A stretch of 64,000 bases of DNA, from NCBI RefSeq assembly GCF_002858715.1, contig NZ_PJZH01000002.1, positions 186,001-250,000 of the forward strand, in the 5' to 3' direction. This stretch comes from Chimaeribacter coloradensis. Lineage in GTDB: Bacteria; Pseudomonadota; Gammaproteobacteria; Enterobacterales; Enterobacteriaceae. The notes under the pieces are model-generated. The model did no database searches. It saw nothing but the letters and a program-made list of their open reading frames with translations, and had not been told where the DNA came from. Each line of letters opens with the position of its first letter. Position 1 is the stretch's first letter. The position numbers and the translations under genes are program-made. Positions 9,155 to 17,839 of this stretch are shown in pieces.

Positions 9155-10144
9155 ATGAGCAAAACAGAGACCGCCACCGGCAAAACCCCGGCGCTGAAAC
9201 GGGCGCTGCTGGGTGACCTGATGCAAACCGTCGGCATTTTGCCGATATTGATTCTGATTGTGGCGGTATTTGGCTTTATCGCCCCGAACTTCTTCACGGA
9301 TGCCAACCTGCTGAACATTACCCGGCAGGCGTCGATCAACATCGTGCTGGCGGCGGGCATGACCTTTATCATCCTCACCGGCGGCATCGACCTCTCGGTC
9401 GGGTCGATGCTCGGGGCCACGGCGGTGGTGGCGATGGTCACCTCGCTGAACCCGGCGCTGGCTGCCTTTGCGGTGCCGCTGGCGCTGCTGGCCGGGCTGC
9501 TGATGGGGCTGTTCAACGGCGCGCTGGTGGCCTGGGCCGGGCTGCCGCCGTTTATCGTCACCCTCGGCACCTACACCGCGCTGCGCGGCGCAGCCTACCT
9601 GTTCGCCGACGGCACCACGGTGATCAACTCCGACATCAGTTTCGAATGGATCGGCAACGGCTACCTCGGGCCGGTGCCGTGGCTGATCATCATCGCCTTT
9701 GCGGTGATCGCCGTCTGCTGGTTCATCCTGCGGCGCACCACCCTCGGCGTACACATCTACGCGGTGGGCGGCAATATGCAGGCGGCGCGGCTCACCGGCA
9801 TCAAAGTCGGCGTGGTGCTGCTGTTCGTCTATGCGATGAGCGGGCTGCTCTCCGGGCTGGGCGGGCTGATGAGCGCCTCGCGCCTCTACAGCGCCAACGG
9901 CAACCTCGGCGTCGGCTATGAACTGGATGCGATTGCCGCGGTGATCCTCGGCGGCACCAGCTTTGTCGGCGGCATCGGCACCATCACCGGCACGCTGGTG
10001 GGGGCGCTGATCATCGCCACGCTCAACAACGGCATGACGCTGATGGGCGTCTCCTACTTCTGGCAACTGGTGATCAAGGGCGCGGTGATCATTATCGCGG
10101 TGCTGATCGACAAATACCGCACGCGCCACCACCAGACGGCCTGA
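9155..10144 (+). CDS. Sugar ABC importer permease (RbsC type)
   Basis: 329 residues of the BPD_transp_2/RbsC family with 8-10 predicted membrane segments. Conserved features are the LTGGIDLSVGS loop (about 74-84), NGALVAW.GLPPFIVTLGT, and the coupling region VGGN.QAARLTGI (about 205-220), followed by the C-terminal GGTSFVGGIGTITGT motif. It probably forms a homodimeric channel for the carbohydrate carried by the binding protein. AAGGA precedes the ATG. The gene order ATPase-permease-binding protein is that of ribose-type operons. Importers of this family deliver the sugar unphosphorylated, which matters for the isomerase downstream. Confidence 0.93.
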   Translation: MSKTETATGKTPALKRALLGDLMQTVGILPILILIVAVFGFIAPNFFTDANLLNITRQASINIVLAAGMTFIILTGGIDLSVGSMLGATAVVAMVTSLNPALAAFAVPLALLAGLLMGLFNGALVAWAGLPPFIVTLGTYTALRGAAYLFADGTTVINSDISFEWIGNGYLGPVPWLIIIAFAVIAVCWFILRRTTLGVHIYAVGGNMQAARLTGIKVGVVLLFVYAMSGLLSGLGGLMSASRLYSANGNLGVGYELDAIAAVILGGTSFVGGIGTITGTLVGALIIATLNNGMTLMGVSYFWQLVIKGAVIIIAVLIDKYRTRHHQTA

Positions 10145-10195
10145 CGTTTACCCTGTACCCGATAACATTGATCCGAGAACAACAAGGAAAACCCG

Positions 10196-11143
10196 ATGAA
10201 AAACCGCTTCAACGCTGTGATGGGCGCGCTGCTGACCGCAGGCGTGCTGCTCTCTGCGCCGCTGGCGCAGGCAAAAGAACTGAAATCGATTGGGGTGACG
10301 GTCGGCGATCTCGCCAACCCGTTCTTTGTGCAGATCACCAAAGGCGCGGAGAAAAAGGCGCGCGAGCTGGCGGGGGACGGTGTTAACGTCACGCTGGTCT
10401 CAAGCGGGTACGATCTCGGCCAGCAGGTCGGCCAGATTGATAACTTTATCGCCGCGAAAGTAGACATGATCATCCTGAACGCCGCCGACTCCAAAGGCAT
10501 CGGCCCGGCGGTGAAACGCGCCAAAGAGGCCGGGATCGTGGTGGTGGCAGTGGACGTCGCCGCCGAAGGGGCGGATGCCACCATCACCTCCGACAACACC
10601 CAGGCGGGGCAGATCGCCTGTAAATACATCGCAGACCGCCTGAAAGAGAAGGGCAATGTGGTGATCATCAACGGGCCGCCGGTTTCAGCAGTGCAGAACC
10701 GCGTGGAGGGCTGCATGACCGAGCTGAAACAGCACCCTGAAATCAAGCTGCTCTCCTATAACCAGAACGCCAAAGGCAGCCGCGAAGGCGGGCTGGAGGT
10801 CATGACCTCGCTGCTGTCCGCCAACCCGCACATTGACGGCGTGTTCGCCATCAACGATCCCACGGCGATCGGGGCCGATCTGGCGGCGAAACAGGCGCAA
10901 CGCAGCGAATTCTTCATCGTGGGCGTGGATGGATCGCCGGACGGCGAAGAGGCGCTGAAACGCAAAAATTCCCTGTTTGTCGCGACCCCGGCGCAAGACC
11001 CGCAGGTCATGGCGTCGAAAGCGGTGGAGATCGGCTATGACATTCTCCAGGGCAAACCCGCGCCCACCGCGCCGGTGCTGATCCCGGTGACCCTGATCGA
11101 CCGTAACAGCGTCAGCAACTACAAAGGCTGGACAGTGCGCTAA
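10196..11143 (+). CDS. Sugar ABC importer periplasmic binding protein (RbsB type)
   Basis: 315 residues. A Sec signal peptide (about 1-26, LLSAPLAQA before KELKS) precedes a type I periplasmic binding protein fold: GVTVGDLANPFFVQ at the ligand-side start, DLGQQVGQIDNFIAAKVDMIILN, TSDNTQAGQIA, VIINGPP, FAINDPTAIGA and VGVDGSPDGEEAL. The nearest known families bind ribose, allose, galactose or AI-2, but the pocket residues do not settle the sugar. TorT, the partner of TorS, has the same fold, so this protein may also present sugar to the TorS-like kinase encoded next door (inference). A GC-rich stem-loop follows the stop codon and could set the ratio of binding protein to isomerase. Confidence 0.92.
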   Translation: MKNRFNAVMGALLTAGVLLSAPLAQAKELKSIGVTVGDLANPFFVQITKGAEKKARELAGDGVNVTLVSSGYDLGQQVGQIDNFIAAKVDMIILNAADSKGIGPAVKRAKEAGIVVVAVDVAAEGADATITSDNTQAGQIACKYIADRLKEKGNVVIINGPPVSAVQNRVEGCMTELKQHPEIKLLSYNQNAKGSREGGLEVMTSLLSANPHIDGVFAINDPTAIGADLAAKQAQRSEFFIVGVDGSPDGEEALKRKNSLFVATPAQDPQVMASKAVEIGYDILQGKPAPTAPVLIPVTLIDRNSVSNYKGWTVR

Positions 11144-11148
11144 GCAAA

Positions 11149-11175
11149 GGCCGGTACGCAGGTACCGGCCCTGTT
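11149..11175 (+). terminator. Intra-operon stem-loop after the binding protein
   Basis: Perfect 9-bp stem GGCCGGTAC (11149-11157)/GTACCGGCC (11162-11170) with loop gcag, followed only by CTGTTT. It is more likely an attenuating or RNA-stabilising hairpin than a full terminator. Confidence 0.5.
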
Positions 11176-11193
11176 TACCCGCAGGAGGGAATG

Positions 11194-11940
11194 ATGATGC
11201 CTGATCCAAACGCCGCACACCGCATGGCCCGCTCGCAGGTCAACCAGATCCTTCAGGAGACCCGGCAGTTTTTCGCCCGGCAGGATCTGCACCTGCCGCC
11301 ATTTGCTCACTTCAGCCCCGAGGCCTGGGCGCAACAGCCGCAGGAGGCGTGGCAGGAGGTGTTTGACCTGGCCCTCGGCTGGGATGTGACCTGTTTCGGC
11401 TCCACCGATTTCTACCAGCGCGGCCTGACGCTGTTCACCCTGCGCAACGGCTCCCCGTCGGGGCAGCCCTACGCCAAAAATTACGCGGAAAAGGTGATGC
11501 ACTGCCGCGAAGGGCAGGTGACGCCGATGCATTTCCACTGGCGCAAGCGCGAGGACATCATCAACCGCAGCGGCGGCAACCTGATTATCGAGCTGTATAA
11601 CGCGGAAGACCCCACGGGCGCGACGCTTGAGTCGCCGCCGGGGCTGGCCAATACGCCGGTGGAGGTGGTCACCGACGGCTACCGCCAGACGCTGCCGCCC
11701 GGCAGCCGTATCCGGCTGGCACCCGGTGAGAGCGTGACGCTGCCGCCCGGCATGTACCACAGCTTCTGGGGCGAAGAGGGTTACGGTGATGTGCTGGTGG
11801 GCGAGGTGTCGATGACCAACGACGACCAGCACGATAACTGCTTCCTGACGCCGCTGGCCCGTTTCACCCCGCTGGAGGAGGATGAGCCGCCGCGCTGGCT
11901 GCTCTGCACCGAGTACCGGCGCAGTGCCGGTGCGGCCTGA
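11194..11940 (+). CDS. D-lyxose isomerase family cupin (DUF1498)
   Basis: 248 residues, a metal-dependent cupin sugar isomerase. Characterised relatives interconvert D-lyxose and D-xylulose, and many also D-mannose and D-fructose. The metal site is visible as HFH (about 113-115) with the following RE (about 119-120) and the late histidine in PPGMYHSFWGEEG (about 189). Three ATGs lie at 11191, 11194 and 11197. AGGAGG at 11183-11188 favours the second or third. As last gene of the importer operon it should act on the sugar just brought in. No xylulokinase is nearby, but Mak (fructokinase) is about 1 kb downstream, so a mannose-to-fructose step is attractive. Its stop codon is 3 bases from that of the convergent regulator. 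Confidence 0.85.
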   Translation: MMPDPNAAHRMARSQVNQILQETRQFFARQDLHLPPFAHFSPEAWAQQPQEAWQEVFDLALGWDVTCFGSTDFYQRGLTLFTLRNGSPSGQPYAKNYAEKVMHCREGQVTPMHFHWRKREDIINRSGGNLIIELYNAEDPTGATLESPPGLANTPVEVVTDGYRQTLPPGSRIRLAPGESVTLPPGMYHSFWGEEGYGDVLVGEVSMTNDDQHDNCFLTPLARFTPLEEDEPPRWLLCTEYRRSAGAA

Positions 11941-11943
11941 GCG

Positions 11944-12693
11944 TCAGGCGATATGGCGCGGTGCCACCGCCGTCGCCGGGCGCTGCACATCGGCGGCGAA
12001 CACATAGCCCAGCCCGCGGATCGTGCGGATCAGCATCGGCTGGTGAGGATTCACCTCGATCTTGCGGCGCAGACGCATGATCAACACATCGACGGTGCGA
12101 TCGAACACATCCAGCGTTTCGCTGTGGGTCAGCTCCAGCAGCTGATCGCGCGTCAGCACCTGGCGGGCATGTTTTACCATCGCCAGCAGCAGCGCATATT
12201 CGCCCTGCGTCAGGAATACTTCCTCGCGCTGCGGGTTGTGCAGGGTGCAGCGCTGCTCGTCGAGCCGCCAGCCGTTGAACCCCCAGCCGCAGGCGGGCGC
12301 GGCGGGGGCTGCCACGGTCAGCGCGCCGCTGCGGCGCAACACCGCCTTGGCGCGCGCCACCACCACCCGGGTATTGAACGGCTTGGCGATGTAGTCATCC
12401 GCGCCCATCTCCAGCCCCACCACAATATCGGACTCCGCGCCGAGGCCGGTCAGCATCATCACCGGCAGGTCGGGCCGCAGGCGGCGCAGCTGTTGCAACA
12501 CCAGCAGGCCGTTGATGTCAGGCAGGATCAGATCCAGCAGCACCAGCGCGATGTCCTCCTGTTGCGCCACCTGGAGCAGCGCCTCCTCGCCCCGGTGGCA
12601 ACGGCGCACGGTAAACACATGTTCACTCAGCACATCATGCAGCAGGTCGCAGATGGCCGGGTCATCATCCACGACCAGAATGGCGGGTTTCAT
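11944..12693 (-). CDS. OmpR/TorR-type response regulator
   Basis: 249 residues. The N-terminal receiver has acidic D10/D11, phospho-acceptor D54 (LLDLILPDINGL), T82 and K104 (IAKPF). An alanine-rich linker at about 125-137 leads to an OmpR-type winged helix ending RTIRGLGYVFAAD. It should bind DNA as a phosphorylated dimer. It is most similar in type to TorR/ArcA regulators. No kinase adjoins it, and the hybrid kinase at 4887-7478, on the other side of the importer operon, is the natural partner (inference). The start has AAGGAG 8 bases upstream. The probable target is the importer promoter between 7479 and 7624. Confidence 0.88.
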   Translation of the reverse strand: MKPAILVVDDDPAICDLLHDVLSEHVFTVRRCHRGEEALLQVAQQEDIALVLLDLILPDINGLLVLQQLRRLRPDLPVMMLTGLGAESDIVVGLEMGADDYIAKPFNTRVVVARAKAVLRRSGALTVAAPAAPACGWGFNGWRLDEQRCTLHNPQREEVFLTQGEYALLLAMVKHARQVLTRDQLLELTHSETLDVFDRTVDVLIMRLRRKIEVNPHQPMLIRTIRGLGYVFAADVQRPATAVAPRHIA

Positions 12694-13012
12694 GGTAAGG
12701 CTCCTTGCGGGGTGCCGACGCAGACAACGTTACGGGGCCGGTTGAGCAGGCACCGCAAACCGCGCAGGGGTGTTAAAGAAAGGTTAAAACCAGTGTAACC
12801 GATGCGTCTGTGCCGTTAACCGCCGGGCACCGGAACTGTGAGCAAACTCTCCCCGGCGGGGCGTTTTTTCTTACAAGGTATACCGGTTAACACCCGCGCC
12901 GCCGGGCGGGGCGGGCAGAAGAATCAGACTGGTCGGGGTTGCCGGTGTGCTACCGCGGCAGCGACTATAGTTCCTCACTATCATGACGACAGACAGCGCC
13001 GGAGAGAAGATC
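12694..13012. other. Regulator/mak intergenic region
   Basis: 319 bases between the divergent regulator gene and mak. A short CCCC-GGC-GGGG hairpin with T6 (about 12852-12870) could be a weak plus-strand terminator. No gene or well-formed operator was recognised. Confidence 0.4.
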
Positions 13013-13930
13013 GTGCGAATTGGGATTGATTTGGGCGGTACCAAAATAGAGGCCGTGGCACTGGCCGATGATGGGCGTGAATATTTCCGTAAACGGATCG
13101 ACACGCCGCGCCATGACTACGACAAAACGCTGGAAGCGATTGTCGGGCTGGTGACGGAGGCGGAAAAAGCCACCGGCGAACGGGGCAGCGTGGGGATCGG
13201 CATTCCCGGCACCCTGTCGCCCTATACCGGGCTGGTGAAAAATGCCAACTCGGTGTGGCTCAACGGCCAGCCGTTTGACAGCGATCTGTCACGGATACTG
13301 CAACGGCAGGTGCGGGTCGCCAATGATGCCAACTGCCTGGCGGTGTCGGAAGCCACTGACGGTGCCGGGGCGGGCAAGCATACGGTGTTTGCGGTGATTA
13401 TCGGCACCGGCTGCGGCGCGGGCATTGCCATCAACAGCGAAGTGCACGCCGGCGGCAACGGCATCGGCGGTGAGTGGGGGCATAACCCGCTGCCGTGGCA
13501 GGATGATGATGAGCTGCGTTATGCGCGTGAAGTGGCCTGTTACTGCGGCAAACCGGGCTGCATTGAGACCTTTATCTCCGGCACCGGCTTCGCGCAGGAC
13601 TACCAGCGGCTGAGCGGCCAGGCGCTGAAAGGCGCGCAGATCATCGCGCTGGCCGGCGAGGGCGACCCGGTGGCGGAGCTGGCGCTCAGCCGTTATGAGC
13701 TGCGGCTGGCAAAATCCCTGGCGCACGTGGTCAACCTGCTCGACCCGGATGTGATTGTGCTGGGCGGCGGCATGAGCAACGTCGATCGCCTCTACCAGAC
13801 CGTGCCGTTGCTGCTGAAGCAGTGGGTGTTCGGCGGTGAATGCGAAACCCCGGTGCTGAAGGCAAAACATGGCGATGCCAGCGGCGTGCGCGGTGCCGCC
13901 TGGCTCTGGCCGCAGGGGCAGCGCAGCTAA
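13013..13930 (+). CDS. mak: Fructokinase (mannofructokinase), ROK family
   Basis: 305 residues, matching E. coli Mak/YajF (302). ATP-dependent phosphorylation of D-fructose (and more weakly mannose) in the cytoplasm. ROK features: [11 protein letters not shown] at the start, catalytic D105 in [15 protein letters not shown], and the zinc site H157 plus CYCG...GC (C176, C178, C183). The GTG start at 13013 is chosen because GGAGAG ends 6 bases upstream and the protein then begins VRIGIDLGG as in E. coli. The ATG at 12983 has no ribosome site. araJ, which follows mak in E. coli, is absent, and a repeat-containing gap leads to sbcC instead. It could finish the pathway begun by the isomerase cassette. 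Confidence 0.94.
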   Translation: MRIGIDLGGTKIEAVALADDGREYFRKRIDTPRHDYDKTLEAIVGLVTEAEKATGERGSVGIGIPGTLSPYTGLVKNANSVWLNGQPFDSDLSRILQRQVRVANDANCLAVSEATDGAGAGKHTVFAVIIGTGCGAGIAINSEVHAGGNGIGGEWGHNPLPWQDDDELRYAREVACYCGKPGCIETFISGTGFAQDYQRLSGQALKGAQIIALAGEGDPVAELALSRYELRLAKSLAHVVNLLDPDVIVLGGGMSNVDRLYQTVPLLLKQWVFGGECETPVLKAKHGDASGVRGAAWLWPQGQRS

Positions 13931-13941
13931 GGTGACGCGCA

Positions 13942-14046
13942 GAACGCCACAGCCTGAACCTGGGCGCTGAACGCAACGGCCTGAGCGTACACGTTGAACG
14001 CAGCAGCCTGAGCCTGCGTGCTGAACACCACAACCCGGGCGTGAGC
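13942..14046. repeat. Degenerate 27-bp tandem repeat
   Basis: Three consecutive 27-base units start at 13942, 13969 and 13996, each opening GAACGC and carrying AGCCTGA or GGCCTGA in the middle, plus a diverged partial fourth from 14023. Units agree at about 20-22 of 27 positions. It lies between the mak stop codon and the sbcC stop codon. Confidence 0.75.
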
Positions 14047-14106
14047 GGCCGCCTTCCGGCCGCCGCTCACCTGCCGCACGGCAGGCTTAAAACCGCCGTG
14101 CGGCAG
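14041..14106. terminator. Two adjacent GC-rich stem-loops between mak and sbcC
   Basis: GTGAGCGGC/GCCGCTCAC (14041-14070) and a perfect 12-bp stem CTGCCGCACGGC/GCCGTGCGGCAG (14071-14106) with a 12-base loop. There is no T-run on either side, so factor-independent termination is unproven. They may terminate or protect the convergent mak and sbcDC transcripts. Confidence 0.5.
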
Positions 14107-14158
14107 GCCCCGGCCCCGCTTACTTCGCTGTGGCAGCCGCTCACCCCTTGTCACCCGT

Positions 14159-17100
14159 TCAGGGCACCGCAAACTCTTTGCCCAGGCGGCTGACGCCCAG
14201 CCCGTTGACCTTTTTCACCCGGATCTGCACCGGGATGCGCTCTTTCATCGCATCCACGTGGCTGATCACGCCGATGGTTTTGCCGGAGGCGTTGAGGTTG
14301 TCCAGCGCGTCCAGCGCCGTATCCAGCGTGTCGGCATCCAGCGTGCCGAACCCCTCATCCAGGAACAGCGAGTCGATGCTGGTTTTGTGGCTGACCAGAT
14401 CGGAAAGCGCCAGCGCCAGCGCCAGGCTGACCAGGAAACTCTCGCCGCCGGACAGGGTGCGGGTGTCGCGCAGGGCATCCGCCTGCCAGGTGTCCACCAC
14501 CTGAAGCTCCAGCGCATCGCTCTGTTTGCGCTGCAACAGGTAGCGGCCGTGCAGCCGCTCCAGCTGCTGGTTGGCGAGATAGACCAGATGATCCAGCGTC
14601 AGGCTCTGGGCAAAACGGCGGAACTTGGCCCCGTCACTGGAACCGATCAGCGCGTTGAGCGCGCTCCAGTCCCGGAACTGCTGCTGGCTGTCGGCGATCT
14701 GGGCAAACAGCTGCTGCTGGTTGGCGCGGCGCTGGCGGTCGCTCTCCAGTTGCTGGCGCAGCTCTCCCTGCCGCTGGGCGCAGAGCCGCAGCGCCTGTTG
14801 CAGGGCGCTGAGTGACGCCTCAAGCATATCGCCGTCCGCCTGGGCGCTCAGGCCCGCCGGGCGCTGCTGCTGGTGGCGCTCCCAGGTGGCCTGCGCCTGT
14901 GTCAGCAGCGTGTGTGCCTGCTGCTGCTGCTGAAGCAGCGACGCTTTCTGCTGCTGCAACGCGTCCCGCTGCGCCTCCTCCAGCAGCGCCTCATTCAGTG
15001 CGGTTTCATCCGTAAACGCACTGGCCGCCAGCGCGGCGGTAAACTGCTGTTCGCTCTGCTGTTCACGCCCGGCCAGCTGCTGCTGTTGCTGTTCCAGCCC
15101 GGCGATCTCCCCGCCCAGGCGGCTCAGGGCGTGCTGCGCCTCCCGGCACGCCGTTTCAGCCAGTTGCACGGCCTGCGCGGCGGCCTGTACCTCGCGCTGT
15201 AAGGTGTCGCGCGCTGCCGCCACGTCACGGTCACCAAACAGGTCACGGCGCTGCTGTTGCGCCTGCGCCTGTTGCTCAGCCAGCGCGCGGCACTGTGCCT
15301 CCAGTTCCGCCAGGCGCGCGGTGGCGTCACCCAGGCGCTGCTGCTCCCCTTCGCGCCGCGCCTCGGCCTGCTTCAGCGCCAGCGTGAGCGCCTGTTGTTC
15401 CTGCTGGTGCTGCTGCCACTGCTGCCACTCCTGCTGCCGTGCCGCCAGCCAGCTGTCGTGCTCCCCGGCTGCCGGCGGCGTCAGCCCCAGTTCGCCCAGG
15501 GCGGCGGCGATGCGCTGCGCCTCGTCGGCGTGGGCCTGTGCCTCCTGCGCCAGGCGTGCCTCGTGCTGCGCCCACTGTTTCTGCTGCTCCTGGCGGCGCT
15601 CATCCAGCAGCGCCAATTGGTGAAGCAGCTGCTGGTGCGCCTGCCGGGCGCTGTTCAACGCCTCCTGCGCGGTGCGGTGCGCCTGTTGCAGGGTTTCACG
15701 CTGCTGCCACTGCTGCTGGTGCTGCGTTTCCTGCTGCTCCTGATCGGCCAGCCAGGCGTTCAGGGCGGCGTCATCCGTGAGATCAAAGGTGAGCGCCAGC
15801 GGCGCGCTTAACTGTTGCCAGCGCTGCTGCTGTTCCGCCTGCGCCTCACCGGCGCGAAGCTGCTCCTGCTGTAACTGCGCCTCGCGCTCCTGCAGGGATT
15901 TCACCCGCGCGCCCAGCTCAATACCGGCGGTTTTTATCGCATCCACCTGCTGTTCCAGCGCGGCCAGCCGTTGTGCCGTTTCAGACAGCACAATGCGCTG
16001 ATAACCGGCGATGGCCGGGTGCTCGGTGGCCCCGCACAGCGGGCAGGCATCGCCGGGTTGCAGCGCCGCGCGGTGCGCTTCGAAACTCACGATCTGCTCT
16101 TCGCGCTGGTGCAGCGTTTTCAGGTCGGCCAGGTGCTGTTTCTGCTGCTGGTACTGCCGGCGCTTCTCCGCCAGCTGCTGCCCGGCCAGCGCCAGTTGCT
16201 GCTGGTTCTCCTGCTGTTGCTGCTGCAGGTGGGCGATCTGCTGGCGGGTCTGGCGTGCCAGCGGGGCGAGGGCGGCGAGCTGGCTGCGCACCGGCCGCTG
16301 CTCGCGCAGGGCAGTGAGGGCGCTGCGCAAGGCCGCCTCCGGGTGCTGCTGCTCGTGCGCCTGCCACGCCTGCTGATGCACGGCGGCTTGCGCCCCGGCC
16401 TGTTGCAGTGCCTGATCGGCGGCCGGTTGCTGTTGCGCCAGCGTTTCGCGCTCCTGGGTCAGGCGGGCGAGCTGCTGCCGGGCGGTGTCCAGATCCTGCC
16501 GGGCCGCGTGTTGTGCCTGTTGGTAGGCCGCCTGCTGCTGGAACTGGGTACGCCACAGCGGCAGGTGCTCGCCCCACTGGGCGTGGTGCGCATGGTCACG
16601 GCCATAATGTTCCAGCGCCGCCAGCCGCCCGCTGCCCTGTTCCAGCTGCTGCTGGGTCAGCTGTAACTGGCGGCGGCGCTCCGCCTCCTGTTGTTGCTGC
16701 GCCTGATGCGCCTGCTGTAATTCCCCCTGCTGGCGGGCCAGTTGGGCGAGCTGCGTATCCAGCGGGGCGACCTGCGCGATCAGCGCTTCCTGTTGGGTCT
16801 GCTGCTGTTGCAGGGCGTCGGCCTGTTGACGCGCCTGCTCATGCCGGGCGAGCAGCGGCATCAGCGCCTGTTGCTGCGCCTGTTGGCGGGCGAGCAGGGC
16901 GGCCAGCGTGGCCTGGTGCTGGAGGCGGTCGGCGCGGGCCTGATCGCGCTCCCGCTGGAGCGGGCGCAACTTTTCAGCCGGTTCATTGCGCGCCAGCCGC
17001 AGCAGATCGGGCTGCGCCTGTTGCCACGCCTCCTCCGCCTGCTGCTGCTGACGGCGGCACTGCGCCAGCGCCTGCTGGTGCGCCTGGTCCTGGGTCAGCC

Positions 17101-17839
17101 AGGCGATCGCTTTTTGCAGATCGGCGGCCTGCCCGGCCTGCTGCGCCTCCTGCGCCGTGAGGTCAGCCAGTTGCCGGGTTAACGCCTGCTGCTGCTCTTC
17201 CGTCATCAGTTCGATGCCGGCGGCGCGCTGGTGCAGGGCGTCGAGGTCGATGCGCGCCTGTTTGTGCTGCTCAAACACCCGCTCCGAGAGCTGACCATAA
17301 ATCTCGGTGCCGGTCAGCTCCTCCAGCAGCTCGGCGCGGTCATTGGCATCGGCGTTCAGGAAGGCGGCGAACTGCCCCTGGGAGAGCATCATCGACTTGG
17401 TGAAGCGGCCGAAATCCAGCCCGGTGATCTGCGCCACCGACTCCAGCTTGTCGCGCACTTTGTCCGCGAGGATTTTGCCGTCCGCGACCCGCGCCAGCTC
17501 CACTTTCGGTGCCTGCAGGTTGCCGTCGGGGGCATTTTTGGCACGGCGCTGGCTCCAGAAGGCGCGGTACGCCACCCCTTTGACCTCAAACTCCACCTCC
17601 GCCAGTGATTCGGCAGTGTGGCGTGTCATCAGCTCATTGTGGCTGGGCGTCACCGTGAGGCGCGGCGTCTGGTGGTAGAGCGCCAGACAGATGGCGTCCA
17701 GCAGGGTGGTTTTCCCGGCACCGGTGGGGCCGGTGATGGCAAACAGGCCGTTGCTGGCGAACGGCTCCTGGGTAAAGTCGATTTTCCATTCGCCTTGCAG
17801 CGAGTTGAGGTTTTTCAGCCGGAGGCTCAGGATTTTCAT
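14159..17839 (-). CDS. sbcC: SbcCD nuclease ATPase subunit SbcC
   Basis: 1226 residues, the bacterial Rad50. With SbcD it cleaves DNA hairpins and protein-blocked ends and limits long palindromes. Walker A GPTGAGKT is at 37-44. Two very long glutamine- and alanine-rich coiled coils flank a zinc hook CPLCG at about residue 600. The C-terminal lobe carries the signature [19 protein letters not shown] and Walker [18 protein letters not shown]. It is about 180 residues longer than E. coli SbcC (1048), and the extra length is in the coiled coil. The start codon overlaps the sbcD stop by 4 bases (ATGA), so translation is coupled. Confidence 0.96.
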   Translation of the reverse strand: MKILSLRLKNLNSLQGEWKIDFTQEPFASNGLFAITGPTGAGKTTLLDAICLALYHQTPRLTVTPSHNELMTRHTAESLAEVEFEVKGVAYRAFWSQRRAKNAPDGNLQAPKVELARVADGKILADKVRDKLESVAQITGLDFGRFTKSMMLSQGQFAAFLNADANDRAELLEELTGTEIYGQLSERVFEQHKQARIDLDALHQRAAGIELMTEEQQQALTRQLADLTAQEAQQAGQAADLQKAIAWLTQDQAHQQALAQCRRQQQQAEEAWQQAQPDLLRLARNEPAEKLRPLQRERDQARADRLQHQATLAALLARQQAQQQALMPLLARHEQARQQADALQQQQTQQEALIAQVAPLDTQLAQLARQQGELQQAHQAQQQQEAERRRQLQLTQQQLEQGSGRLAALEHYGRDHAHHAQWGEHLPLWRTQFQQQAAYQQAQHAARQDLDTARQQLARLTQERETLAQQQPAADQALQQAGAQAAVHQQAWQAHEQQHPEAALRSALTALREQRPVRSQLAALAPLARQTRQQIAHLQQQQQENQQQLALAGQQLAEKRRQYQQQKQHLADLKTLHQREEQIVSFEAHRAALQPGDACPLCGATEHPAIAGYQRIVLSETAQRLAALEQQVDAIKTAGIELGARVKSLQEREAQLQQEQLRAGEAQAEQQQRWQQLSAPLALTFDLTDDAALNAWLADQEQQETQHQQQWQQRETLQQAHRTAQEALNSARQAHQQLLHQLALLDERRQEQQKQWAQHEARLAQEAQAHADEAQRIAAALGELGLTPPAAGEHDSWLAARQQEWQQWQQHQQEQQALTLALKQAEARREGEQQRLGDATARLAELEAQCRALAEQQAQAQQQRRDLFGDRDVAAARDTLQREVQAAAQAVQLAETACREAQHALSRLGGEIAGLEQQQQQLAGREQQSEQQFTAALAASAFTDETALNEALLEEAQRDALQQQKASLLQQQQQAHTLLTQAQATWERHQQQRPAGLSAQADGDMLEASLSALQQALRLCAQRQGELRQQLESDRQRRANQQQLFAQIADSQQQFRDWSALNALIGSSDGAKFRRFAQSLTLDHLVYLANQQLERLHGRYLLQRKQSDALELQVVDTWQADALRDTRTLSGGESFLVSLALALALSDLVSHKTSIDSLFLDEGFGTLDADTLDTALDALDNLNASGKTIGVISHVDAMKERIPVQIRVKKVNGLGVSRLGKEFAVP

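Noticed and set aside
7589-10132. Very long (847-codon) minus-strand open frame opposite the ABC importer genes
   Set aside because: Composition is H/Q/R/D-rich, as expected for the antisense of GC-rich genes. The plus strand encodes three clear family proteins.
4887-12693. The sugar cassette as a mobile element or genomic island
   Set aside because: No integrase, transposase, flanking repeats or tRNA, and base composition looks like the neighbours. Insertion relative to E. coli is clear, but recent transfer is not.
13927-14172. 81-codon minus-strand frame carrying 9-residue repeats
   Set aside because: Overlaps the end of sbcC and has no ribosome site or family. Kept as a repeat, not called as a gene.
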